From assembly GCF_932526225.1 (NCBI RefSeq), contig NC_064048.1, positions 1,541,340 to 1,605,339 of the forward strand: DNA of 64,000 nt, in the 5' to 3' direction. Position 1 is the first letter of the stretch. Each line of letters starts with the position of its first letter. Positions 1 to 13,149 of the stretch are shown here, piece by piece. Source of the DNA: Nematostella vectensis (Eukaryota; Cnidaria; Anthozoa; Actiniaria; Edwardsiidae). The notes beneath the pieces are model-generated. The model was not told where the DNA came from. It worked only from the letters and a program-made list of their open reading frames with translations, and searched no databases. The position numbers and the translations under genes were made by a program.

Positions 1-3000
1 TAAGCAGGACAATATAGTTACATATTAAATATGGCTTCTCGAATGACTTATCCTTTATACCAGTGAGGCTAAATATTGTGCATTATTCACATACCCAGAG
101 CAATATCCCTAAGCACGCGAAGCGGGCACTTGGGCATCCAGAATTATAGAGTTAATCAAAGATATCATCGCCATAATATGTTATTCAGCTGATCTTTCGT
201 TTTGAATCCGTTTCCAATAATATCCCCCAGATACTGACAGATTGTATTCAGCTCAAGGTGAGCGACCTACAGGTATCTTTGCGTTAGATGGTCATAGGCA
301 GATGAGCTGTAAATTCGATATAAATATGACCTAGGATACGATCTTTCACCCAAACTTCAAAGTCTATTGGCAAACGCATGTAATTTTTCTGTCCGTCGGT
401 TCTCAATCAACGTGCTTTGGCTAAGAAGCAAAACTTCAAAGGAAAATATATATATATATATCAAGCGACGCAACTAAATAACAACACAAAACAAATATGG
501 ACATGTAGTCAAATACTCGGTCCCTCACGATTAGGATTGACCTGCTTCATTGACAGCGTTTACAAGTTCATAGGGAAAATGGGAGCTACAGCCTATCACG
601 TGACTTTATCGCGCGATGGCACTACTCGCGCGCGCTCCGGCTTTTGGCGGCAAAATGACAAAGAAAAAGCAATTTATTCAGCGCTTACGAATCAGCGAGA
701 AGAGTCATTAAAAAAATTTTTTTTGGTCGCTCTCTGGCGTAACGGCCGCAGCCATTTCTGTGTTTATTTTGACGTGCGTTTGCCACTACTTAGATCCAGG
801 AGCTCCAAAAAGGGGGAGTCGATGCAAGGCTTTCAAGAAAGGGGGGGGGGGGGGTGGATGCAATGTTCTTTTGTGTATTTCCTTATATTTTTTTTGATAT
901 TTCAAAGCCGAATATCTAAAAATAGAGGGGTGGGGGCGCTCGGCCCACCCCTAAAATCCCGCCCCTGATAAGAAACTGTATTGCGCTGCTGGTCTTTTTC
1001 TCGGAAAAGGGCCTGGGCTATCAGGGTTAAGGAAGGGAAGCTAGCGTTTGAAACATGAATATTTGAAGCATTGATATAAGGGTCACAGAACATTTTAACT
1101 AAAACATCTAATGTAATGCAAGTAAATAGCAATTGTTGTTCAACATAATAGATAGCGTTCTAAAAACGCACGAGATCTAATGCTGGGAATAAAACATTAT
1201 TAAAACAAGTAGCAAACGCTAGACAATACAAAATATTTACATTGTGAAATATCAAAACAGTCTTTAGCTCGTTTCCTCTGAAATATGAAAAATAGCATAT
1301 TAATTCTGACACGTCATTGTTACCATGGAAACAAATCCAAACAGATTGCGAATATCGTGAATATTCATAAATAGTACGGTAATGTACTTTCCTGGCCAAT
1401 TAAACGATTCATTCACACCAACAGCTGCCAATATCTACTCAGCCCCAGCGCACCTCGGCCTTTGCGCAGACCACAGGATTCCCAATATTCGAAATAACCC
1501 GAATGAGAGCCGGCTAGCAGGCTAGAGTAGCTAAAACCATCAATTTAAACGATTTAAACAATAATTTATTCGAGTAACAGCATCATTTCTTTTACGGGTT
1601 TTAAAGAGTGTACCCCGATCCAAACGTTTCGAAAGTCTATCAACTGACAAGCCAAAGCTCAAAGCGAGCCACTATGGCGGGGAAGAGATTATTTTAGTTT
1701 TAGCTTCATTCATTCCATTCAGGTTCTAGCACTTTTCTGTTGTTGCTCACAAATCCCTCTTCCGTTCCAAGTAGCTACCATACCATTCTCTAGCTCAAGA
1801 TGAAAGTGGCATTTTGTTTGAATAAGCTTGAAGAATAACTGAGCCAAAAGGACGTGCCATGTTTTTATTCCTTAACCCAAAGAAAACAATTAAGAAACAA
1901 CTTCCTTATTTTAAAATCGAGCATAAAATCAAGCGAGTGCTTAATTCGAATAAATTAACCGGAATTCCACCAAAACAGCACCCGATATGCTTTTTGATTT
2001 GCTGGGTAAATAAAAAAAATCATGGATCTGTATGCTACAAAAAAACGATAATCACTCACCCTGGCCCCAAAACCTTAGGGAAATACCCTTCCCTCAACCT
2101 CGGGGTGACCCCTTTCCCCCATCCCCGGGGCGTATCCCTCACCCTAGCCCTGTGAAGTACCTCTTCCCCATCCATCCCAGGCGTACACATCAACCAAACC
2201 CCTGGGCGTAACCATTCCCAAAGGGGCTCATATAATACAAAATGTCAAAGGGACCCCTTTGGTTCGGACACTCGTGTCCTTTTTTTATATTTAATTTATA
2301 TTACATTTATTGGCACAATAATAGACGACAATAGTTGACTTCACTCTGTTGTGGTATTTCTTGACGTTACTTGCGAACCTCTCTCTGTAAGCGGCTTACC
2401 TCCGTAAGACAGCCAACTGGCTCGTTGGCCGGTTTGTAGATGTTTTGTAGATGTACCATCAAGAACGCTTAGTCTAGTGATCCTCGTTAAGCAAGATGTC
2501 AATAATGCATAATAACAATTTGTACATAACGGTAAAAATTTCACAAAAAAAAATGAGCATTGTAATCCAGTCTACGAACGTCTATGAAAATACAATAGCG
2601 ATGTTTTGACGTTTTTTTTTACCTTTCCTTAAGTAATCAATGATTGTGTAAACAAGAGAAATTGTAAAACTTGTTGGCCCCAACAATCTACTAACTGCCC
2701 AGAATATGGTACCGTTCTTTTTATAGAACTTCAAACATCAAATACTAAAAATCAAGTATATGGCAATTTAGATCGACAAAAATGAGGAATTCTGAGGAAT
2801 ATTTCCTTACAAAGCGCTCACAAAGAGAACATGTTTGTGGACATCTATGTATGAATAAAGATAACTTTGTGTGCATCTTAGTAGAGGAGGCTACGTTTGC
2901 AACGGTGTAAATCTCATGGGAAAAACGACTGAAGAAGCAAGTGTTTATCTTATAAGGGACATCTCAATAAAAGGACTTCTGGTAGCGGCCGTGTGCTAAA

Positions 3001-6000
3001 AGGGAAATATGATCTACTTTGGCGTTTGAATAGAGAAATATCTCTTATTGGAGAAAACTTGATATTGTAGCGAAGGGTAATAAAAATGATATCGTTAAAT
3101 ATAGAAAATAATCATCAAATCGATTTTACTACATCGGGTAACTAAAATGTCGATCGTTGATTACATGTGTTATTCCGTCGTTCAACTGCAATACAAATCA
3201 TGCTAAAAAGATAATAATGTTCTTACCTGCCTAACTACCGTTGTATGCTGAAAGTTGTCTCCAGATTTCGAGAGGTTCCTGCGATAACTCGCTGAAGTAG
3301 GATCCCGGTTGAAATGAGGCGTAGCAGTTATTAAGTCTCTTTAAAATCCTAATATCCCCTATGTCGGTATCTGATGTGATTAATGATAAGGCTCTTAGGT
3401 GGTCCTTTTTTCAATAAGCTGCACAGATACGCTTATAGTGGAGGTTCTTAACCCGCGATTCCCAAGACGCAAGATTAGACTTATCACGCAGCTATATCAT
3501 ATGATCATTTCCGTTTGAGTAGGCTCCACATTGCCAACTAATTTCTTGTGACCTTTGTGAGCTCGCTTATTATCATTGTAAACACACTGAGTAACTTATT
3601 CACAGTGAAAGGAAATCCGTCAATATACTTTCAGGGACCTGCTGTTACGGGCACCCCCTAGTGGTAATGAAATACATTTTTTTTTAAATGTGTAATTTTC
3701 TGATTAGGCCTTGTCGTTCTTATTTTGGGAACATATTAAGATTGAAAACGTTTTTAGGGCGTTCTTTAATATAAATTATTAGAAATTACGCAGATGATAA
3801 AAATATATATAATATCAAGGGATGTGTTATTATGAACACAATTCGATACTGCATTTTAGAACGAGACTAACAAAGCAAAATGTTGTTTCTTTCGAGCTTC
3901 GATATGTTCTTAAAATTTGTTGAAATCTCAGGCAGGGCGTTCTTAAAAAAAGGTTTTTATAAATCGCTGTATCCTGCTGTACTTATGGAAAACTGATGGA
4001 CTTCTGATGTTCATGTTAATATACAAATTATGCATAATTGAAGTACTACTTTTGTAAATCCCAACGGGTTCGAACAAAAAAAAAAAAAAGAAGAGAGTGA
4101 ACGCTAATTTACACTAGTCTCTTAACACAATATTTCCTAAAAGTCGCAGTCAAACAATCCAAATAACTTTATGTTAATTCAGCCATATCAAAAATGATTA
4201 ACATTTTAACTTACACATATACTTTTATTTGCTTTTCTTGATTTTATTTTTTATTAAAAAAAGAGCTCCAAAATCTCAATGTATCAAAACTGAGATAAAA
4301 AATCCATTATGCGATGACATGAAGGATCTCCCAGCCAGATTTGATAATTTACAGTTTTGTCTTTATTCCTGTTCTCGTGACAACTCCTTGAAACTCGGAG
4401 ATCAATAATAAAAGGTGTAAAGAGAACTTGATCATACGATTTAGATTTACTGCGCTATCGCATGCGACAAGCATTTAAAGTGCCGCGGTCTATGGGGCGA
4501 CATACACAAATAGTAGTAATAGTTCGTAAGGGAGACTTTTGAGGATTAGTAGAATGGACAGTAACACAATCTAATTTAGTTACAACCATAGCTTCAATTT
4601 TTCTCGCCTTTTGTTTTACTAATTTAAAAAGAGAAAAACATGGAACGCTCTTTCAAAAAGCCATTTTAAATCGCTGAAACGCATATCAATATTTAAAAAT
4701 CTCATATTTTAACATTCAAATACTTTGACTTTGACACCTGCGACCCTGTCCTGCTTGTTTTATCACGTGATTAACAGTTCAACGTCATTAAGCCAGTGAA
4801 GACATGGGATATGGAAATTACCTTATTGTATTTTAATATTACAATTCCTGCTGTGTTGTTAATTTCATGTCTTAAATTTTGACTGGGATACCTGTGGTAG
4901 CCCAGTCATCAAATGTAACTGGTTTTACTGGGATACCTGTGGTAGCCTAGTCATAAAATGCAACTGTTTTTTTTTCTTTCATGGTCCCGAGAAATCGGCA
5001 ATGTTGCGCAATGCCCAGGAAGCCCGTTCGCCACTGTGTGTATTTTCTATGGTGACGACACTTTGATCTCACCGAGGCCTTTTCCTTACACGAAGTATAT
5101 GACCTCATTGCAATTCACTAGAGGGCAAGCTAAGGTAGTCGCCATCTTGGAACTTAGAATTTTACATCAACGATTTATGTATTTGTGCAGAATCAAGGCC
5201 TTATTGGCGATTTTATTGCTTCATAGCTTTACTTGAAGCCGCGCTCACTTGGATTGAATACGCCACATTTCGTTGTGTTTATACATTTGCAACCCTTAGC
5301 TCAAGAAGGACATATAAAAGAACTATGCTGACTACTTTAGTCAGTTACAGACAGCTTCAATACCCAACCTTGATGTTATCTGAATACAAAAGAATAAACT
5401 AAAGGTATTTAATTAATTACTTAATCTATTAAGGTCTCCCAGGAGGCTGAAGTGGGTCCATTTTGAAATTTCTTCTCTCTTGCCCAGCGTATCTGTTGAA
5501 CTTGCTCTTCTCACCACCTAACAGACACATACCAAGGGAACAAATATTGATGGTTTCTTTAAGGTACTACGTCCGGTACTCGGGATATGCGTCCCCATAG
5601 CAACAGCAAAAAAAGCCATTTTCAGGGCTATTTTTACTACTTATGTGGTTTAAAATGTTAGTAATAGGGACTATGGAAGAAAATGAAAACTTTTTACCAA
5701 GCATCGATTTGAATATTAATAACTTAATAAGTATTTATAGCACGACCAAGAAAACCGGAAATATGTATGTCGAATGTTTGTTCCGACCAATCACTCGCGA
5801 GATATTCCAACAGTCAACTAGAAACATGTCTCAACAAATCGCAGTGTCTTAATTCTCGCGTCTGATTTGTCAGAAGACAATAAACATTCCACACATATTT
5901 TAGGTGTTTACGGTTTTACTGGTTGCGCTTAAATATAACTTAAAAAGTTTTTTATAATTAATAATTAAGTGCTATTTCTCTGAATTTGTCTTGTTTTCCC

Positions 6001-6349
6001 ATCGATGTTTGGTCAAAAATTGTTCTTTAGATTTTAAAGTTTCTTTCAGAAAAATTTGAAAGGAATATCTTAAGATTTAAAAACCTTTAGTTCAGAAACT
6101 ATTTATTTTTATATTATTTTTACCGACGAGCAGCAAATTTGGCGAAAAAAACGTCGACAAAACCGCTAGGTTGCGTGTTTGGCCGCCATTTTGAATTAGT
6201 GGCGGGAAAAAGAAGTAAACTCCGAACTGGCATCGAAAGGAACCCTATTCTCTCGGGATTTTGCCCGATTTCAGCTCGAACATGGATGTTTCTCGAATTA
6301 CCCTCAAAACAATTACGTAATCCATAGCAATGGTATGCCTTCTATGCCA
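1..6349. other. AT-rich non-coding region, no recognisable gene
   Basis: I see no open reading frame with a recognisable domain here. The stretch holds homopolymer runs (poly-G near 841-853, poly-A near 4077-4089), a C-rich degenerate segment around 2055-2240, and one tandem palindromic pair at 4881-4970 listed separately. The short open frames are small, of low complexity, and lack convincing splice-site context. It could contain introns or regulatory DNA of genes outside the window. Confidence 0.5.
4881..4970. repeat. Tandem pair of ~46-bp units, each an imperfect palindrome
   Basis: Two adjacent copies of a ~46-bp unit. The first contains GACTGGG (4881-4887) facing CCCAGTC (4901-4907) across a short loop, so it can fold into a hairpin. 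The second copy (from about 4926) keeps the same arms with one change (GCCTAGT). No coding role is evident. Confidence 0.7.
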
Positions 6350-6619
6350 TCATCGGTCAGCGGTTTCTTCAACTTCGTGTTCCACGGGCACGAATGTGTG
6401 CAGAGCGAAGAGTGATGGAATCGAGATGAGCAAAAGACCAAGAAAACCTGCTGTTAATAACCAAGGAACGAAAATCGGAAGCAAGAATTGATTGAACAGG
6501 GTTGGGAAAATCAAAGTGAGAGAGTCTAATGGAAAAGGAACAGGTTTGTTATGGATTTTACCTTCGCTATAGAGGAGAAAGTTTTGGAGTCTCCTCTTGC
6601 ACGAATGTGGAACAAACAT
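6350..6619 (-). CDS. Possible terminal exon of a hydrophobic (membrane) protein, unassigned
   Basis: An 89-codon minus-strand frame contains a long hydrophobic stretch (about residues 35-75, rich in L, F, I and P) followed by an acidic tail ending EETADR. A pyrimidine-rich stretch ending in TTAG near 6529-6541 could be a splice acceptor, so only the last ~60 codons may be exonic. I do not recognise the family and found no partner exon. It may also be a chance frame. Confidence 0.25.
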   Translation of the reverse strand: MFVPHSCKRRLQNFLLYSEGKIHNKPVPFPLDSLTLIFPTLFNQFLLPIFVPWLLTAGFLGLLLISIPSLFALHTFVPVEHEVEETADR

Positions 6620-6872
6620 AGGCTACAAAACAGAAGGAAAATTGTGTGTTGTCTGGTAAATAGAACAGTCGTCTGAATGAAACTTTGCAAACGCAAACAC
6701 ACAGATATTCAGACTCGTTATAAATGTGAATTTGGAGTTGATAGCAACAAAGATTTACATATAATAAACTCTTTCAATCTTTTTTCTCCTTTTCAGTTGA
6801 TGAGATATCAGTATTGTATATAGCAATGGGATAGTTCTTGTAAATATCATTTTTCTTTAATATGGCGCCACC

Positions 6873-9800
6873 ATGGCTCAGCAAGAAGCTACTTCACCAA
6901 CAGGAAACACAGACTGGTCGAGATGTATTTTGTGCCAAGAAGCTAAGACAGAAGAATTATGTTTCCCAAAGAAAACCCGTCGGACTGATGTTAACTCTGA
7001 AGCCGGATATCGAACTTTGGTCAATAATATCTTACAATTTCACGAGATTAACGCTCTGCAGCTCCCATTTAATATATGTAGTTTGAATGAAGGGGATGGA
7101 ATAGAAGCGACATTTGACAAAAGAAACGCTAAGTGGCACAAGACTTGCTTCAATAATTTTAATAATCTAAAACTCCAGCGGGCCATAAACAGGGAAAGCA
7201 CAGATAATCTCGAGTGTCCACTGCCGACGAAATTCACGAAGAACAGCTCTGGTGCTAGATCGTTTTAGGTTAAAACCAGCTGCTTCTTTTGTTGGACTTG
7301 TGACGGCACGTTAGACAAACTACACAAAGCATCGACATTTAAGATGGATGCTAGAATTCGTAAATGCGCGCTTCAGTTGGAAGATGAGATTTTACTCGCG
7401 AAACTATGTGCTGGCGATTTGATTTCACAGGAAGCCATTAACCACTCAAAATGCTTAGCGGAGTTATACAATTCATAGATCCGACATGTCAATCACGCGC
7501 GCACGAATAGCCAATCAGGAAAGACATGATGCGATAACAGCCATGTGGTCCCACAAATGTCCCACAAAAAGTCGGCAATCGACGGCAAAAAGATTGGTTG
7601 GAGATATTTTTCTGCGAATCTGGACAAGCAAAATAAGCATCTTCCGGTCAGCGTAGAAAGTGATAGTCCTGTTTTCTTAGACCGGCCACTTTTAGTGTAG
7701 AGCTGGGACTCAAATTGCAGAAAAACACGAAGAAACGAAAAACAAAAAGCAAACAAACCACATATACAAGAACAGTATAAGTCCTACCATTAAAGTTGTA
7801 TTTCATATTATCCTAGGTTACTTCAATTACATATAAGAATGATGAGACTGTCGTTCGTATTATGGCTGTAAATCTTGACATTTGCCGATAAAACTTTAGT
7901 TAAAAGTCAGGAGTAAACAGCGAATTCGGCATTCTCTTCTACTTTTCCCCGCACTTAAATCACTGCAAGTTGAAAAAAATAGCTTTGAAAACAAATAAAC
8001 ACTTATAGTACCTACCGTAGAGAGCACCGCTTTATCTTATCATCTCCAATGTTACGTATTTTAAGCTGGATTCGTGCCGTTTCCATTTAACAACCAAACT
8101 CGTAGTTATCTATTTCTTTGCTTCATTCTCACAAGATTTTCACCAAGCTTGGACAACAAGACAAATTTCCATCATATTAGGTTACTGTGTTTAATTTTCC
8201 AAGTCGCAGAAAAACCCCTATATACGTCTATATTTAAAATAACTCCGGGCAGGACTCACTGACCTCATCCGACATGTTGTACAATTTGTGGGACTTTTGT
8301 GGGACATTTGGGTTGCACTTCGCTGGCTTCTATTTGCTGCTTTCTGATTGGATATTCGTGCGCGCGTCGGATCTATAAATATGTTGATGTTAGGCGCGCC
8401 AGATATCAAGACTCAAGTAACACAAACAACGATACGTATCTCTCAGCTTATATTTTTCAACGCGACCAAGCGGCGGCGAAGCACCGATACACTCCCATCT
8501 GTTTATCAATCCTCTGTCCGTGAGCCACCATTGCCTGTCTTTTTGGGGCTTATGACGCACGGAGAAACCCGGAAACGCAACCTTGTTGATGAACTATATA
8601 CTATAGGACTGTCCATTTCTTACGATAGAATATTGGAGATCTCGACGGAAGTGGGAAATAAAGTGTACGCGAGATATGAAGCCGAAGGGGTAGTTTGTCC
8701 ACCTACACTAAATAAGAACATCTTTACGACAGCAGCTGTGGATAATCTTGACCACAACCCAAGCTCGACAACAGCTCAAGGTGCGTTCCACGGGACAGGT
8801 ATATCGCTTTTCCAACATCCGGGAGATAATACTGGTGAAGAACGTGACATAACCAACAGAGGATGTTAGCACAAAGCGACTTTCACCCCTCCCTGAGGCA
8901 TACACTTCTGTTAAGCCAGTAATTCTACCAAAGGCAGAACCAGCGGCTACCCCCATGCAGGGTCCATTTGTCCGTAGATGCGTTACAATGCCGTCTGCTG
9001 TCTCTGAAGAATACAAGTGGCTGCACAATGTTAGAGATCGACTGAGCAAGGAAATCACCAAAGACATATTAGATATATCATGAGCAGCATTCCACGCTAG
9101 CCAGGTTGTCTCCGATCGATCGTTAAAGATGGATATATGCTCACTGCTCCCATTATTTCCTGATGAAGCCCACTCCGTTCCCATGATACGGCACGCCATG
9201 GACGTTGTGTGTACCTGGCCAAGTACCTGTCTTGGCATGCGATCAGCTGTTGTATGACATTGCTAAGAGGATACAGTGGAACTGACCTGAGCTTTATGGA
9301 GAGGATAAGCTTGTGGTAACGTTCGGAGGTTTTCATACCGAGCTTGCCGCACTGGCTGTAGGAAGCTGGTTAGACGGTAGTGGCTGGACAAGTGCCCTCG
9401 CACAGTCCGAAGTTACAACACCGGGAACGGCGGACTCTTTCTTGAAACCCTCTAATGTGTCACGCACATGTCACGCCCATCAAGTGACCGCAGCTGCTCT
9501 AGATGTACTGATGCACAAGGGGGTATGACAGCTACTGTGACAGTCTACAAAAAGATGCAGAACCCCTCGAATTTGGTCTATGGCGCGACAAGAGAGAGGC
9601 AGAGAGTCCACAGTTTTATTACTGGTCGCTGACTCTAAAGTTCAAAATGACCATACTGATGTTTGTAAGGTCATTGCGTGAAGGGAATTTTGAGGTCTAC
9701 AAAGAAGCATGTACAGCCCTTGCACCATGGTTTTTCGCGTTGAACCACAACCACTATGCGAGATGGTTACCTGTACACATAAGGGATATGATATCACTTG

Positions 9801-11714
9801 AGACCGAAGTGCCGGCAGTGGCAGACGCATTGAGGAAAGGACATTTTGTTGTAAAGAAATCTCATCGGGCATTTTCCTCCATCCCAATCGACCAGAGCCA
9901 TGAGCAAAACAACAAAATCGTAAAAGAGATTGAGATAGCAAGACTTGAGATAGAGACTTGAGATAGAGATTGCAAGACTTGTGAACCAGTTTAGGACATC
10001 CGAAGATCTTATGAAGAAACAGCAAAGTACAGAAGGCCCAGATCAACGCCATCACGAGCAGATGGTTGGGATTCAGAAAACGTTGCAGAAACATGCGCGG
10101 TCATTGTGCAATACCATAGAAGAGATGGATAACCCTTTTCTAGAAGACAGCCAGGACCTCATCGTGGATGATAGTGTTGTCGAAACTATCAGAGGTATAG
10201 AGAACATAGGCAAATTGCAGTATGAGACTTTTATGGCTGAAAGACTCGAAAAGTGCGAAATTCCTCTATTTGAACCCAGCATTATTTGGTAGCCCTGCGG
10301 AAAAAAACAAATCTAAAGACAAGATTCAGATCATTGAATCATTGAAGAGTAACTGTTCACTTTTTTTCGCGTCTTTATGTTTCATGTCAAGTTCGCGATG
10401 GCGATCTAGATAGCTTCTTCTCCCACGAGAACCAGAGTTGTCCGCCTGCATTGTATAAATTTGGAAACCTTAGACAGGGTACCAAATCAGATCTGTTGTC
10501 ATGCCTTGAGACAATCAGCCCTGCACTTGCAGAGAGACCTTTAGTAGACGCGGTTTTGATCGATGGTGCGGCTGCCGTCAATATGCTTAAACCAGGATTC
10601 TCTAGGACTTTTGAAGATTACAGCAACAATTTTTTTTCTTCCGTCTGTTCTGCGACAGCTCCATATATCAAATGTCAGGCGAGTAGATGTCCTATGGTAT
10701 GTCTACTTAGCAAATAGCCTTTAGGCCGCAACAAGAAGTAAGAGAGGAAAAGGGATATGACGTCGAGTCAGACCTGACACCAAGATACCAGGGAATCGGG
10801 CAGCTTTTCTAAGAGAAGATGGCAACAAAGAGGAACTGTTTGAGTATCTGTCTGAACAGCTAGCAACAGTCGCGTTGGAGCACAGACAGGTCATGTCGAC
10901 TGTAACCTAGCCAGAGCCGATTTATCGAATCTACACCATGCCAACACGAGGAAGCCGACACTAGGCTCCTGCTTCATGCTGAAGATGCAGCCAAGAACGA
11001 TATTTAAAAGATCATGCTCCGCACTGTCGGCACCAACGTAGTCGTGATAGCCATATCAGCTTTCCAAGATCTCGATGTTACTGAGTTGTGGGTCGCTTTT
11101 GGGACTGGGAAGCATCTACCAGTACATAGCATTGCTAACGCTATGGGCAAAGAGAGGTCCAGAGCTCTTCTTGCTCTTCACGCCTTCACAGGATGCGACC
11201 AGACGTCTTCATTCAATGGCATCGGCAAGAAGAAGGCATGGGACGCATGGGGAGTCTACGAGGAGATTAGAAAACCATTTATGAAATTGAGCACTGACCC
11301 ATCACTGCCTGACGTATCTGATGCATTTCCATTGCTATCACTGTATTGATGAAGAATCTTTTCACTAAAAAAGGAAGAGATATAGACTCCATCCCTCCTA
11401 CCGCTGACGCCCTTCTGCAGCACACTAAGAGAGCTGTTCTACAAGCTAGTTTTGCTGGCGAAAGAGTGGAAAAGTCCCCTCACCTACCTTTTCCAAGCGA
11501 GTGGGGATGGGAAATAGGACTCCAAGCATTATGGCTACCGTTGTGGACCACTGTCCCACAAGCATCAAAGTGCTGCAAAGAACTGTTGCGCTGTAGATGC
11601 AAGAGTGACAAGGGATGCACAGGGCGATATAAATGCGTTCGTGCCCAGTCTAATGCACAGCTTTATGCTATTGTGGTGGGCTTTGTGACAGGCCTTAGAA
11701 TAGCACGTTCTTGA
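6873..11714 (+). pseudogene. Broken copy of a multi-copy animal protein family (Cys/His N-terminus, HAFTGCD C-terminal motif)
   Basis: The start at 6873 has a strong Kozak context (GCCACCATGG). The first 131 codons carry a zinc-binding-like pattern (CILC near residue 18-21, then WHKTCF near residue 90) and continue after a frame change to about 7473. A 0.9-kb element then interrupts the gene (7478-8373). Coding similarity resumes at about 8380-8866 (motif DNLDHNPSSTTAQ) and runs through broken frames at 9313-9528, 9647-9961 (motif IPIDQSHEQNNK), 9981-10292, 10451-10717, 11014-11349 (motif LHAFTGCDQTSSF) and 11346-11714. As I recall them, proteins with this motif order recur in many copies in cnidarian and fish genomes, but I know of no established name. 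The GCD motif resembles the last acidic motif of PIN/FEN1-like nucleases; that link is inference. Many stops and frameshifts show the copy is dead. Confidence 0.6.
7478..8373. mobile_element. ~0.9-kb non-autonomous inverted-repeat element (MITE-like) inside the multi-copy pseudogene
   Basis: The left end begins GATCCGAC (7478) and the right end is its complement GTCGGATC (ending 8373). Similarity extends inward about 100 bp on each side, with shared GCGCGCACGAATA, CCAATCAG and CCCACAAATGTCCCACAAA-type blocks in opposite orientation. Both ends are flanked by TA (7476-7477 and 8374-8375), consistent with a TA target duplication of the Tc1/mariner kind, although ATA...TAT gives an alternative boundary. 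The interior is AT-rich and has no transposase. Host coding similarity stops at one edge and resumes at the other. Confidence 0.65.
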
Positions 11715-12440
11715 GCAAACTTTCACGAAATATCCGAGAGGACATGGAGCATTTTGAACTTAAGTATACAATATCTGAGCCGAAGTTGTTGAGTTTTATT
11801 TCAACCAGTATATCAAAATACTGTTAAATGTAACCAGAAGTATTCTGATTGAGTTAAAAAAAAAGATTCACTTATTATCGTTTTCTTCATGACTAAAAAC
11901 AAAGTGTTTTAACTTTAACAATCGCTTTCTGGGGCCTATCATTAGCGGTTACAATGTTTCTATATCTTATGCCCCACAGCCTCGCTTTCATGTAAAAATG
12001 TCACGTGACCTCCACTATTGCCCTTAGGATACTTGATTAGCCTTATATTCAATACCAAGTTTAGTGTGCTTTATTTGTGCCAGAGCGGCCAATCTTTAAA
12101 CCAGTTGTTTCTAAGCCTCGTTTCCATGCTAGAATTCAGATGCTAAAGCCAGCCCCCCTTTTAACTGCCATTACGTAATAGATCTTGCTGGGTTCTATTA
12201 AAAATCTTGTTCACCATGTCAAAAGCTATCAATGTGCCAATTTTGGTGCTTTATCACAATCTGAACAATTGTTACACGGATCTGCCGGACTATTCACAAC
12301 GAGAACTGATCAATCGTCAATCGTTATCCATCTGTGGATGGATAACAAACTGCTATACTTCCCATCAACTGACACCACCGAAGAAATATGTGCTTGGGAA
12401 GTAAAAGCTCAAAAGCTATACAATTAAAATCCTGCACAAC
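11715..12440. other. Non-coding AT-rich spacer
   Basis: I see no supported gene between the end of the HAFTGCD-family remnant and the next coding remnant. Two short overlapping open frames at 12185-12427 have no recognisable domain. Confidence 0.4.
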
Positions 12441-13037
12441 ATCTTTCTGATATTGATATTCAAGGAAAAGCTAAATGCTGCTTTCAAGAATCCCCTCAAT
12501 GGAAAAGACAAAGATACCGAATGTGCGAGAGTTGACAGCGGAGCAGATGTAGGCACTTTACATAAAGAGGTGCAGTACTGGTGGACTAAACGTCATCTCG
12601 AGAAAGGGAGCAAGGTCACACTTGTGACAACAAGAAGTAGTGGTTCCAGCTATAGAAATCGAGTTGGGCTTCAGAATGGCTGTTTTGGCACTGGGACATC
12701 TTCATACCATCCACGTTAAATGGTTCGTGCATTGTCAATGGCGCTGTGAATGACAAAATACTGTGCAAGAACCTCGAAACTGCATTTGACGTTTACATCT
12801 CCAGAGTCGACCAGGCCCCTTGTGTGGGAACACCGATCCATTTGTGGAAAGGTTAAAAAAATGACAAGTCCCATGAAGAGGGAAAAGCAGTTAACACAAA
12901 TTTGAAAGGACCAAAAAAAAAAAAAAAAAAGAAAAAAAGAAGCTAAAGGATAACAACCCAGATCTGTATGGTGAGCCGAAAGCGGGAAAATTTAAAAATA
13001 AAGCATTGAAACATTGTAACAACAGTGAAACATCTTA
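12440..13037 (+). pseudogene. Fragment of an unnamed multi-copy family (TRSSGSSYRNRV / NGCLALGH motifs)
   Basis: An 88-codon open stretch (12453-12719) is followed in shifted frames by coding-like sequence to about 13037, including PSTLNGS near 12710-12730, an AFDVYISRVDQAPC segment near 12780-12820 and a lysine-rich run encoded by the poly-A tract at 12907-12930. The motif order resembles a repetitive protein family I have seen in cnidarian genomes, but I cannot name it. Frame changes near 12690 and stops after 12855 indicate a pseudogene. Confidence 0.4.
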
Positions 13038-13149
13038 ATTATAAACAAAACTAAAATTGGAGTCTTGTTCTGTCGTTTAATAAAAATATTCGTTTAAAGA
13101 AGTAAGGGATTTACTTCTACTAGAACACAGCAATGGATTAATTTCGGAC

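Noticed and set aside
841-853. Poly-G runs (also 16519-16537, 22096-22115) as functional quadruplex sites
   Set aside because: Simple homopolymers prone to assembly error; nothing nearby supports a role.
4020-4090. tRNA-like B box (GGGTTCGAAC)
   Set aside because: No A box, acceptor stem or cloverleaf could be fitted around it.
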